From Trogon surrucura (Eukaryota > Chordata > Aves > Trogoniformes > Trogonidae), in assembly GCA_020746105.1 (NCBI GenBank), contig CM036617.1:145406491-145470490 (forward strand): 64,000 nt of DNA, given 5' to 3'. Positions 49,101 to 61,265 of the stretch are shown in pieces (position 1 is the stretch's first letter; each line of letters opens with the position of its first letter). Both the position numbers and the translations under genes were made by a program. The notes below the pieces were generated by a model that searched no databases, had not been told where the DNA came from, and saw only the letters and a list, made by a program, of their open reading frames with translations.

Positions 49101-50642
49101 GGGAGCTGATGGTAACAGACGGTACAGCAAAGTGAATGCTAAACCAAGAGACCACCAAGATACCAAAGCAGCAGAGGGGAGGAAAGGACAACTACAGTAA
49201 CACAAATTCCTCATCGTAGGATATATTTTGCAGAAGTGCAAACCTGCATGTAGCCTGCATGAGGTTCATAGCAAAGTTATTTGGGAGGCTTCTAAGAGAT
49301 GTTTTCATACTGCCTTATAGAATATGCCTACAAAAAAGGCTGCTGGAGGGAAAGGTGAAGCTGTGCATTTATGTTGCCTGAGCTGCTCTCTGGTCATGGC
49401 CCTGTGTTCTATCCCACCAGTGTCAGGTGTGGGGCCGTTCGTTCCTCCCACCAATGACTGTCCCATCTTCTCAGAGACGGCTGCTTCTCATCCTGGGGCA
49501 CCTGCCAGGAGGAGTTGGTAGTATTGCCAGTGACAGTAATAAGCTTTGAGATTTCACAAGTCTGAAATGATCTTAAAAAGCTGAAAATTAAAATAATTCT
49601 TAAGTTTATGACATTACTAGTGGTGCGTGACTATATTCCGTCCATCCCCAAGACTTGAGGGCTTGATATGATAGAGACCTTACGCATTTAAAGTGAGATG
49701 TGGGCAGCATGTAGGCATCTCAAGTTGAAAATTGCAGTCCTTCCCCGTCTTGCTTATCCCCTGCCTCTGATACAGACATGCACCAAGGCTTTCACTTTCA
49801 GTTATGAGGTTCTTCACATTCTTTGACTTCTGCCTCTGTGCTTGCCTCAAAATGCCCCTCCTGTCTTTGGAAGGGCAAGCACCCTGACGTTTAAGCTGTT
49901 GCTATTGAAGTCATGTTAACACTGATGCAAATCTGTCCCTTGGCTTTTTCAGAGACTCTGTTAGTTTGGTTGGCCTACTCACAGAACGCTGTAACAGAGT
50001 TGGCAGAGACCCCTTACAAAGGGACACCTACGGTGTGGAAACTGAGGTTTGCTTCCTGTTTTCCACCGCCCCCTTAACTGTAGTGCTGCAGTCAGTTCTA
50101 AGGAAGAGGGAAATGAGAGGTGTTTGTTTCACAGCTTCTGCTGGAACTTTTTTGGCTGGTTTTGGATGTGGAAATCAAAGGTGGAGCCGAGTGTCCTTGA
50201 GACACGCAAGCATCCTTGAGAAGGGCAAACCTATAATTCCAATCCTTGCTCTAAGGGCGTATTTCACATAAAGCGACTGCTAGACAAGATATAGGAGTAA
50301 TGTAAGTCCTAGATTTTGTATTCTGGGGGCCAGATTCCATTAAAACAGGACCATATTAGTGGTGGTCTCTTCAAAGCACAAGCTATCATCTTTCTGCAGT
50401 GCCCTGCCTGTGGTAAATCAGGGTTTGTGCAGAGAGATCCTGAGATTCCTATAGTTCCCGTTGCTCTATTGCATTATTTCATTGTAAGTGTCAAAGTAAT
50501 CATATCTTTCATTCTGCCTTACAGGATCGAAGTAAAAGGCTCTGGAGACTGTGCCTATCTTGAATCAAAAGGAGTCTCAACCTCTGGATGTTACTTAACC
50601 AGGAAGTGGATCTGTAGCTTGAATATTAGCTTAGCACAATGA
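45673..50642 (+). CDS. CLEC2-like (CLEC2D/CD69/Blec type) membrane lectin
   Basis: Predicted type II C-type-lectin-like protein of 185 residues in five exons with fully consistent phases: 45673-45742, 46862-46945, 47607-47791, 48763-48863, 50525-50642. Exon 1 gives a short basic tail (MGRRREGGGEGSG...) without a tyrosine motif, so no ITIM. Exon 2 is the membrane span (GVAGVLGAAVILILCVQF). Exon 3 opens the lectin-like domain with CPPDWLYFKRKCYYLSD and ends LLVIENHQEL; exon 4 has PWIGLYRRNEGFFWVHG; exon 5 has GDCAYLESKGVSTSGCYLTR and WIC, ending SLAQ. All six canonical cysteines are present and Ca2+-site motifs are absent, as in group V. CLEC2 proteins are ligands of NKR-P1 receptors in mammals, and the chicken B-lec is of this type; CD69 is a close alternative. 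Potential N-glycosylation sites: NRS, NSS, NAS, NIS. Start chosen because its donor (GTGAAG at 45743) leaves exactly the phase exon 2 needs and it lies in the CpG island. Surface expression on leucocytes is inferred from the family. Confidence 0.85.
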
Positions 50643-53600
50643 AGGTGGATGAAGCCACCACTCTTGACACTTAGTGCTCTAGTATGATGTCTACAAAGGC
50701 TATGTCTGTCCTCTGGGACCTGGAAACACATCTGAGTTCTTGCCTGGAACGAATTCTGGTAGGCAGAATTCTCTGCCCATGGAGGAAGCTTCTGTTTTTT
50801 AAAAGATACCATTTAAAGTGCTGGCTTCAGCATCTTGTTAAGTTCCCCATTTTTTCCTAGCTGCTGCTCAGCCTGCAGTTTCATGTTGTCATGTCATCAG
50901 CATTTCTTCCGTTAACCCTTCTTCTGTAGGATCCTAAGCAGCTGCTCTTTCTTTTCATTTTTGATGTGCAGCTGGGGGTACTTTTTCTGCTTTTCCCGTA
51001 GCCAAGCTCTGTGTACAGGGATGGGTTGTGAAATATGTCTGCCTGACGGTCTGCCAGTGCCTGCCAGATGCAGGGTGATGCAGAAATTACCACTGTTGTT
51101 TTAGACAGGATCATTGTTCTCCCAGTCTGGTGGGGTGCATCTTGTTTGACTCTGCATATTCTATTCAGTGTCTTGTTAATGTTACTTCACATTAACCTTG
51201 TTAAATTAGCTTGACAGCATTACCGTTGAAATTTATGTAGCTGCACTTGAAATTCTAGAGCATTTATTTGCCTGAGAGCATCTGTACTGATGGGGGGAAA
51301 AAGAGTTTGAAATGAAAAAGTGAAGCTGCAAGCATTCATGTACTCAGTGTGAATAGGCAACGAATATTTGAATGAGTAGAGAGTAAGAGAATTAACAGCA
51401 AAGGCCTTTTCTCTGTGGCTTCCTCATGCCCTGTGCCTGTTGGAGCATGAGGCTCCCGAGCAAGTGGCACATTTCTGGATGGAAAAAATCAGTGTTTTCT
51501 TCTGTGTGCATATCATTTTCAGCAGCAACGGTCAGCACTGTTGAATTGCTGTGACCCTGAACAGAATTAAGGCACAATCTTGCTGAGCCATGTCCACTGA
51601 TGTCTAGCAGATAACCTGAAGGTTCAAACCATTTTACCCAGAGGAAGCAGAGCTGCTTATTTTCCCAGAAGGACTATTCCTATGGGGTTTCTAGAGGGGT
51701 GAAATGGGAAATTCACATGTATAGCACGGAAAAACACTTCCCTGCTCGAAATAGAACCTGGAAAATTCGGGTTTGTTGCACTTTGGGTGCTTCAGAGACC
51801 TCATGAGACTTCTTGAAGGAACAAGTGGAGCCACTTTTGGAGTAGCCACTAGAGCGCACTGTGGTTTCAAAGAAGGGAAGATAATTGTGTCCCCTCTTTT
51901 TTTAAGAATGTAAAATTGCACCATGTTTGACAGGTTATTAGGAGTGTTGTTGGTCCATTTGGGGTTTTGGGCCAATTTCTAATTATTTTTGCCTTCACCG
52001 TGTTTTTCTGCAAATTTAATTGATCTCTGGTTTTGTTCAATGTCCTGTTTATGCCTTCATTTTTTATTGTTGCAATAGGACCCTAGTGGGACCATACAGT
52101 ATGGATATTGTTAACAGCTTGTCACTTTAAGATGTTTTTATATGTATGATCACTAGTTTTACTGAACTGCACTTTTTTAATGGCTTGTATTCTTTATGGG
52201 CATAGTAACAGGGCTCTACAGTATGAATAACCTAATAATCTATGTGTTAATTTATATGTAAATGGTTCAGTGTTTTTCAGTTAAATAGCTCTGAAGGATA
52301 TGGTATGTGCAATAGTCCTAAAAAGATAATAAATATTTTTACAGAACATCAGAATTACAGTGATTTATGTCGTAATGTTGTGCCATTAAAAGTGGTTTTC
52401 AGCTCAGGCACTATTTGGGGGGGAAAAAAAAAAAAAGAATTTTCAGGTTTTGAATATGAAAAGATCTTTAATCATAATGTTGGAGTTGACACAAGACAAG
52501 ACATTTGACACAAAAAAAAAGAATGCATTTAAGTTTCTAACACTTCTAACGGATTTTCACACTTCAAAATCTGTCAGACTTTTAACAAAGGCATTTAACT
52601 GAAGTAATTCAGTGGAAATGCTGAGATGTGCATAGTGAAACACACAGTACAGTAACTTTGGAGGGAAATTTGAGATTTTCCACTGTTCACTTTTGCCAAG
52701 TTTTCCAAGTATTTGCGTTAGAGTCATACTAGAGGTACATTTCAAAAATATGGTAGAAACTGCATGCACATACCACGTGTTTTAGCCTTTCTTAATGAGC
52801 TCATGCACCTGAATGTTTCTGTTAACTACAAAATAACGTGTTTTTTCCATCAGTGTTATTTATGGACATAGTCCAAAAATGATAAATTTTGGTTCTAAAA
52901 GGAGACTATGGAGAAGCTGTGAGTACAGTAGGTTATAGTGAGAGCCCTTTTGTAATCTGACTCTTAAGAGGTGCAGTGAGCATCTTTAGTATATGAAGTC
53001 TCTCATGCTAAGAAAGGAACAGTCAAGCTGCAAACTCACTTAACTCAGAGCAGGGTTTGATGAAGTACTTTAATGGGTATTTTTTTTGGTGGACTTAGTC
53101 AAGATTTAGTGACTGCTTAAAAAACAAGTAAGAGCTTCAGTAAAGCCCTGCAAAACCTAGTTTAATTACATTAGTGAGAATATTCAAATACTTCATGAAT
53201 ACTGTTAAAACATAATCAGCACGACCAATTTGAGAGAAGCCAGCGCAGGAGTTCTAAGTGTTTCTTGCTAACTTCATCACGGCTCAAGAAACATCCGCCA
53301 TAGAAGCATGAATTCAGCAGTCGCATCCAGTGCATGGATAAGGGTATGCTTTAAGTACCCTGAAGTTTCATTTTTTTTCTCAATGGAGAATCTCTTTCTC
53401 TCAAGATATGAAATGTATGTTGTAGACATAGCTTTTGTAGATAGATATATCTTATTTATTTTGGAGTCTTTCCCTTGCCTTTGCTTCTCTTTCTAGAGTA
53501 AACAAGCAAATCCTCTTCCTCATACACATGCTGCACTGAGTTTGGGGGATTTTTTTCGTTGTTTTTTTTAACGTGAGAATAGCAGCTATTTTTCAAATGA

Positions 53601-55104
53601 CTCTTTAGCTGCTGATGCTGCATTTTTTAGGTTAAACCTGTGTTGCTTTTTCATTTGAGAGGAAGTCAGGCACACTAGAGGTGCGGTTCACTTTTTAATC
53701 TCTACCTCAAAGTCCTTCTGAAGAGCCAGTGCAGTGTGCCTGCAGAATGCAGCAGACTGCATCGCGTCCTTGGTGTCTCTTTTGACTGAAGATCTCTACA
53801 CTTACTCAGCTCTCAGCACCCGCGACCTTCCTGTCATGTCTGTCTGTAATTAATTACCCATCAGTGTCCGTGGGTGGACACTGTCAGTCTGTTGGTGTTA
53901 CCACATTGCTCACGAGCGTTTTGTTCCACAGCCACAGTCGTGTGTGTGCTAAAGCTGTGGGACTTTACACCAAGAGCTCACGTCCAAGCATGTCTGTTGG
54001 TTGGCTACCCATCACAAGTTGCTAGACATTAACCACAGCCCTCCATACGAGCACTGGACATCTAGTGCAGGTGTGAGACAATGTAATGGGAAACTGCAGC
54101 TGCCCCTTTAATCATGTGTATCATAGCAAAGGCGAGCTAAAGGCTCTACACTTCGGAAGCCAGGTTGGAATTTTTTGTCTTATTGCTAATAAGGACTTTA
54201 ATTCCAGTCTGTGCATTTTTTGTGAGAGTAGCACCTTGGATTTTACTGTCAGGTTTTGTTTTGTTTTGTGTTCTCAAACAGCTAACCCCATGTGGCTAGC
54301 ATAAAAATACCTAAAGCGATAGCAAAAACTCTGGGAATTTCGAATCTCCCCCTGACTGGCCCCAAAAGGGCCTTGAGATCCCTTCTGCTATAAATTATCA
54401 TTTAATTCTATGAAACGAGGTAAGAATTCAGCTTCTTACTATGGGAAGCACAATGTAGTAGAGTTAACATCAAGGGCATTTGAAGACATCCTGCCTGAAG
54501 TTGAATTAAGCAACCCTGTCTGCAGGCACAGAGAAATAGATTTTACACCTTTGCAAGACATGCTGGCTACAGATCTAGAGGAGTTACTACCTTTATTAAA
54601 AGGCAAAACAAGTGGTGTGTGTCTGATTTCTTAAAAATCAGTTAATTACATTTATTAATTTTTTTCAAATACATGAGTTTAATAAAAGCACTAAGTCAGA
54701 CTGCTTTTAGCATTTTTGTATTCTAGATCTAGAAATAGTGTGTATCCGTGACACTTCGATGCCCGAGGAATGTATTTAATGAGTGCACCCACAGGCATTA
54801 ATTATACCAGGCTTTTGCTTCAGTACCTCATCATCATACCTTCCAGGCAGTAACTATGGTTTCATGTTAAAGAATTTGCAACATAAAGGGACAAGATATA
54901 GGTGTAATCGCAGGCTATTATCTCCATTTCCTTGCATTACAGTGTTCTTCTATGGTCCAAGCCCTTTCTCTAGTAAATAGTTTTCTTTCAGGTCCCAAGG
55001 TTCAGTATTAGAAGAAGATGGAAGCCACCAGTTTATTAACCATAATTGTTATGAGTCACTTTGTGCTTGGTCTGGTATCTGTATACCCAGTAGTTGTGCA
55101 GGTC
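50643..55104. other. Region between the CLEC2-like gene and the next CR1
   Basis: Starts with the 3' UTR of the CLEC2-like gene; its poly-A site is not certain (AATAAA at about 52328 is one candidate). A minus-strand Lys-rich open stretch at 51007-50912 is noted as a finding. Otherwise AT-rich sequence without a supported exon on either strand. Confidence 0.35.
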
Positions 55105-55109
55105 AGCAC

Positions 55110-55580
55110 TGAATAAGTGCTGGAGAGGGTACAGAGACGGGCTACCAAGCTGGTAAAGAGTTTGGAACATATGTGCTATGAGGAATGGCTGAGGGATCTG
55201 GGGCTGTTTAGCCTAGAGAAGAGGAGATTGAGGGGAAACCTTATCGCTCTCTACAACCACTTGAAAGGAGGTCGTAGTGAGGCAGGAGTTGGTCTCTTCT
55301 CCCTAGTGGTGAATGATAGGACGAGGGCAAATGGCCTTAAGTTGCATCAGGGGAGGTTCAGATTGGATGTTAGGAAGAAATTTCTTTACTGAAAGGGTTG
55401 TCAGGTGTTGGAACAGGCTGCCCAGGGAGGTGGTTGAGTCACCATCTCTGGAGGTGTTTAAGAGAATGGTAGATGTTGCATTGAAGGACATGGTTTAGTG
55501 GTGTTGATAGGGCTAGGAAAAGGTTGGACTCGATGATCTTGAAAGTCTCTTCCAGCCAAAGCTGTTCTATGATTCTGAGT
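55110..55580 (+). mobile_element. CR1 LINE 3' fragment
   Basis: Plus-oriented CR1 3' end. The frame at 55117-55392 reads [31 protein letters not shown] and [11 protein letters not shown], and the next frame continues [17 protein letters not shown], showing one frameshift near 55390. The tail is ctatgattctgag. It lies downstream of the KLRB1-like gene's last exon, between the two convergent lectin genes. Confidence 0.93.
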
Positions 55581-56114
55581 GTAAGACACTGTGGAATAAA
55601 TGCATTTTCCCCAGCCCTCAAGTGGCTTCTTTAAGTCACAATTAGACTGAAGGGGAAAAAAACCCACAAACTTCAGAAAACAGTAAAATATTGAAACCCA
55701 AATAAACAGTGCATCAACTCAGCAACGGCTGCCGGAGGGATATGTACAACAGCAGCAGGCTCCAACACACTCTTCATCCCCTTTAGATGGCATCTTTCCT
55801 GCCCATCATGTGGTTCTTGTGCGCAGTGTCCATTCTCACGTGAGTGCCTCTGCTCCCCTGGCCTTTCCTAGAGGCAGCTGTTGCCAGGGTCTGTCTGTGG
55901 GAGGGCTCAGCACTCCCAGATCCACATGAGCTGACTTGTGGTCCTGTTATGTGACCTTCACACTGACATCTGGCAACAGTGGACTCCCCAGTTTGCACCG
56001 AACAGCAAAATGCAAATTTCTGCACGTCTCGTAAAACTATTTATATCATGTGTTGTTTTATCAATAAAATGGGTCTTCTGACAAAAAACTCTGCCTGTTG
56101 TCTGACATTTTGGC

Positions 56115-59100
56115 TCAGAGCACCAACAAAGTTGCATTCTTCTTACAGATCCACTTCTTCAATGTCTGGCAGTTGTCTGCTTGGATCATGTTTTTTCTTC
56201 TGTAAACAGCACAGTTCTTGTCAGTCTCAATTCTATTTATAGATCTCCTGGTGAGAGAACAAAAGGAGCACAGTAAGTTGTCAGCTTTAAATTTGGTACT
56301 GGATAAAAATATTGGTAATATCCTGAGTGAGAGGTTTGGGTGATGTCCATTTGATGGCCCACTGAAGCACAGTTCCTCAACAGCCATGCATAGATGGGGG
56401 GTGAGTACCCACAGCAGAGACTGCTGGCAGCTGAGGGATGGATGCTCAGGACCGTTCGTGTTAGAAGGATGAGAAAACCTCTATGTGCAGCCACAATGCC
56501 GAACTTTAATGCTAAGAGGGAGAGGAAGGACCCTTCAGCTGCACAGATCCCAGCACCCACCCTATGTGACAGGCAGTACTTCCAACAGAGGCGGTCAGCA
56601 TGTGGTCTGCAGTGAGAGGGTTTGCTGGTGGTCATTTCAGTGGGAATAGTGTGTATTAATGTCCCTGTGCATTAATACATATATGAACTGTGACTGTGGT
56701 TGGTCTTGCAGGTGGAAGACAAATCTGTTTCCAAAGGTGCCCAGCAGGAACCAGTTAACCTGGAACTGGCTGTGAAATAGACCCTGAAAAAGTGCCTGAG
56801 CCTGCTGGACTTGATCTGTGCTTTGGCAAACTAGCTTGGATTCAGAGCTGTATTTCTGTGCAGAGTACCGTTCCCCACATATAATCACCTGTTTTCTCTT
56901 AGTCTGTGATCTTCAGCAGAACTCCATTGTTTTTTCATGTCTGGAACCTTCGATCCAATCCAGATATATTTGGTATCTTTCTCTTTATTGTCTATAAATT
57001 CCTGTGGAACAAGTAGAAGCAGGTTATCCAGCAGCAGAACTTTTCTGCTATGTTCAGGTCACTGCCCTGTGTCCTGCACTGCTTTTCATGTCCCTCACCT
57101 GGAGAGTTAAGGCAAGGATCTAGCCATGGCAAACAGCCCATATATGTACTGGACCAGCTACGTACAGAGTTTCAGTTCAGGCTGGCGCTCAGTCTTGCAA
57201 GCTTCCCGTCAGCTGTCGGAAAAGCCCTCAGTCATGCTCCTCACCCCAGTGAGCCAGGTTGGAAAGGTCTGGTCTTTAAGGCAAAAGACCTGTTTCTCAG
57301 GGAATTATGAGTTTCTCAGAAGAGCCATTCAGTGATAGCTTGCTATTCACTTTCCCAAAAGAAAATGAGAAGGGGGTTTTGGCTGTGTGAACTTCCATTT
57401 AGTGGTTGAATTAGACCTCTCTTCTTAGAGCCAAATAACGGAAATGGGTGGGAAGCCCTTAGCATTTCATCCTCCCAGTCAAAGCTACTCTGGCTTTCAC
57501 ACTTCCATCTCTTGTGCTTCTCTTCAGCTCTACCTCTGTAGACACTCTAAAACAAGCTTCTGTCAAGTGGAAAGACAGATGCTCTGCACTTAAAGGGGCT
57601 CTCGCTTGTCTGCATCTGGGCCATGTTCATTGGGTGAAATGTTCGACTAAGGCAGATGCCTGTTGCACAATTTTAGGGCTGCTGCAAGACTTACCATCTC
57701 AATTTCATCTTCAATTACAAGGAGGTGGGATTTCTTGGCCAAGCAGTTTCGCTGGCTGTCATCCCAGCTTACAGCCTCCTCAGAGAAGTAGTAACATCTC
57801 CCCCTGTGTAGTTGCCACCCAGGAGGACACAGCTCACATGTTGTTCCTGTGGGTGGAGAGAGGGAACCATTGGCTCCTACCCTGACTTCTTGCAGTTCGC
57901 TTGTAGCATTTTATGTTCGTGTGCCTGGCTGGCTGATCCAAAAGCAGCTGCTCCCCACTCCCAAGCATGTGTTTGCTGGGTGTGGAGAGAGGTTTGGAGT
58001 CTCCAGCTCCACTTGTCTGCTGAGCTTCCCACTCCCCCACCACGGCGCTCTGTGCTTCTGCACTGCCACTGCACGTCATCAGCCTTTCCACCTCCCTGTG
58101 CACCTGCCCAGTGGAGAGCGGTGGCAGGATCTCCAGGGCTGCAAAGACACTTCTCATGCTACCCTTGTGAAGTGACACCATGAGATGTGACTTGTGTGGA
58201 TTTGATACATGGTGTGATCAGAAAGCAGAAACACTTAGATGACATCTATATGATGTCCATGGAGCCAAACAAAAAAACTGTGTTAAATAAGAGGAACACT
58301 TCTATTCCCAGATCTACTTATCATTTCATGCAGAACATCTGGGAGGAACATCCCCCTCATTCTCTGTCTTGTCTGCCTCTAATGTTTCCACGTAACATCA
58401 TTGCGATCAGTTTTTAAAAAAGCATTAGTGTCTACCAACAAATAATAGGTCCACAGTAAAAAAAGACCAGGAAGGTCTTCCACTGCCTGATCCTTGCAAC
58501 AGGATAGGAAAGCTAAATTCTCTCCTACACTTTGCTGCGAACAGCTATTGTCTGGAAAACGTTCTCCAGAACAAGAGGATGTACAATATATGGGATTTCT
58601 GACAGCAGCTTCTGGCAGAAAACAGTGTAAAGAAAGTACTGGAAACTATGCTGAAAGAGAAGCAAAACTACTGTCCTTAAAATGTTAGTTTATAACCTGT
58701 CATCACTTCTATGCAGGAACACCATGCTCCCTGGGTAGTACCAGTGAGTTCCCATAAACTGCAGGGTATCTTAGAAATGGAAACAGAGACAGCAGAAGTG
58801 TGCATGCAACACGTCCTCTGTGCTGTGAGAGAAATAACTTTCCTCACCCTGTCCATCTTCACACAGCTCCTCCATGAGCCATTTCAGGAGCACTGCCGAG
58901 GCGGTCTTCTCTGAAGAACTCTGATTGCCAGTGCTGTTTAGACTGTAGTGGGACAGTCTTTCTGATTTTCCTGCTCTGCCCTTCAAAACTTGAACAACAA
59001 CAAAAAAAGAGGTTGCAGTTAACAACAGGGTCAAGGAAACGTAATTTTTATAGCCAGTGTTATTCTGTTGTCCTAGTCTGAGGATGTGTGTGTATACGCA

Positions 59101-61265
59101 TTGGGGAGGTGGGGCTATACACAGTTATGAGCATATTCAGTGGGTGTAACTGCCTGGCAAAGGGTGTAGCTGCTGAAAAATACAGACAGTACAGGAAAAG
59201 AAAAAAAGTTTTAAGTTTTGATTTGGATATATAAAGAACACACAATATTTTGGTGAGATTTTAGGGAGGTATCAGGGAAGGTACAAGTTGGGACACTCAT
59301 GTTTTTTTCTCTTAGGGAATTAGTATCTTCTCTGGAGTAGTTCTTGTATAACTGAAGCATGTTGAGGATTATGACATTACTAGCACCAGGGAAGTCTGAT
59401 TAAATGAAATTATCTGAAGTCTGATTTTTATTTTATTTGTTCAAACCTTCAACATAATAAAGCAAAAAGGTCTCAAAGTAGCATCATGGATGCAACTTTT
59501 AACTTTTAAGTGGGTAAGGCCAGATGTTTTGATCATCATAATGATTTTAAATATGCTTCTACAGCCTCTCAGCACCACTGATGGCAAGGTAGATTGCAGC
59601 AACTCCCCTTCATCTGCGCTATATATATTAAATGACAGGTAGCTTTGGAACCCTGCATTTATTTTCCCATATTTGTGTATAACTTGACACCATTAATGCG
59701 ACACTAAGGGCATTTTTCTTTTGGTACCACTCCGCTTGGGAGGTTTAACCATGCTTTCAATGAAGAGGTGAAGCGGATGGTAGGATCTACTCACATTGCT
59801 TGGCCAGTACAGCTGTGGCACCCAGCAGGATGAGTACAAGGAACCCCAAGACCAGAGCCACGTAGAACCAGGCTGAGCACCTATGTCGGCAACCTGGAGG
59901 GAGGCAGGAGGAAGAGCACCTTAAGGTCTTTGCACTATTAAAATTAACACTGCCTTTACATACGCCAGTTTCTCATATGGAAACAACAGAGAAATCATCT
60001 GTCTAAAATCAGTCTGCTGCTCTAAGTGTGCAGGGACATTTTACTTATTAAAAATTTGCATCCATTTTGCATACGTGAAAGTGAAATCAAGATCACTTTG
60101 TCAGATAGAGCAAATGATTTTTAATCCATCATTCCGTCAAGAATGCTCTCTTTCTCTGTTTATTTTTTCAAGTATTGCCTTCTCCCACCTATCCACCCAC
60201 ACCCTGCAAGACCCTGCAGAGCAACCCAGGGCAAGTATCAGGGAAGGTCTGTGGTGTGTTCCTTCTCTCTGGTCACACTCCTGTGTTAATGTGCCCGTCA
60301 CGTGGCTGAAACCTAACTTGCCTGTAGCACAGTGAAGTATATCCGACCAAGCACCTCCCCAGACGTTTGGCACTCATCAGCTTGTGGGAGTGAACCACTC
60401 AGGAAGAGGCAGGACCAGAAGGAAATTTGGGGTCAAGGTGCCATTTCCACAAGCCACAGAGTTGCACTTTCATTTAACTGCTGTTTTCCTGACCTTGCTT
60501 GCACGAGATGAGCAACTTCCCCATTCTCCAGCTGCCTGAGAGGTATTTTATAACGTTGCACAGAATCACCAAATCACAGAATTGTTGAGGCTGGAAAAGA
60601 CCTCTGAGATCATCAAGTCCAGCCTGTGACCCACCACCACCACATCAGCCAGACCATGGCACTAAGTGCCACATCCAGCCTCTCCTTGAACACCTCCAGG
60701 GATGGTGACTCCATCCCTTCCCTGGGCAGCGCATTCCAATGTCTGATCACCCTCTCCCTGAGGAAGTGTTGTTTCCTTTCAGCTTAGAGTATTCTGTGGC
60801 CCTGACCTTGTCTTCAGTACAGAGAAGGTGGCAATCATCGATGAGTGAACTGCAAATAAAGAGCTGAGCATTACGCTACTTCCAAAGCCAAATGTGTCCC
60901 TGTGACTTCCTGCAGAGACACTTACAGGGGAGTTCCTAAAATCATGTGAAATTTTACTTTCCTTTTGCTAAATTTTCAATGTAGGGCATGAAGGCATTTA
61001 TAAAAATTATTTTTAAAATCTCTTTCAGTATCTGAGAACCCAGTGGAAGAAAGCATGTGAAATGATAAATCAGTTCTTTACTGTGAGATTGCACATAAAG
61101 ACCCTTGATAATAGGTTTTACTGTTAGGTAATAGGAAAGGCTAAATCTATAATTAGCAATCAACGGCCAAACAGAATAGCACCCTACCAGAAGCGGAAGT
61201 CTCTGATCTGCTGCTCCCTCTGGGTTTCGGCTTCACGCGCAGCTCAGCGTATGTGATCGTGTTTC
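56115..61265 (-). CDS. NKR-P1/KLRB1-like ITIM receptor (first exon missing)
   Basis: Predicted inhibitory type II lectin-like receptor on the minus strand, read as exons 61265-61188, 59893-59795, 58988-58848, 57846-57695, 57001-56889 and 56232-56115. Phases agree throughout; the first visible exon begins in phase 1 behind a good acceptor (ccttacag), so a start exon lies upstream, not found up to 64000. That exon encodes [13 protein letters not shown], an ITIM (IxYxxL). Next comes [11 protein letters not shown] and a membrane span ([19 protein letters not shown]), then a stalk with [15 protein letters not shown]. The lectin-like domain starts [20 protein letters not shown], ends its first exon with [11 protein letters not shown], continues [16 protein letters not shown] and closes [19 protein letters not shown] and KKWICKKN. 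All six cysteines are kept; Ca2+-site motifs are absent, and the usual WxWxDG is altered to QWSSAED. Best family fit is NKR-P1/KLRB1, the receptor partner of CLEC2 proteins and the type of chicken B-NK; KLRG1- or CD94-like assignment is possible. It converges on the CLEC2-like gene 5.5 kb away. Confidence 0.82.
60561..60832 (-). mobile_element. CR1 LINE 3' fragment
   Basis: Begins with cagaatcaccaaatcacaga and runs through 'cctctgagatcatcaagtcc' and ggcagcgcattccaatgtct. This is a 3' CR1 fragment in the same (minus) orientation as the KLRB1-like gene, within the intron between its ITIM and membrane-span exons. Confidence 0.88.

Noticed and set aside
54410..54634. 74-codon plus-strand frame with acidic content
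   Set aside because: No homologous family known to me, no splice partners, surrounded by AT-rich sequence.
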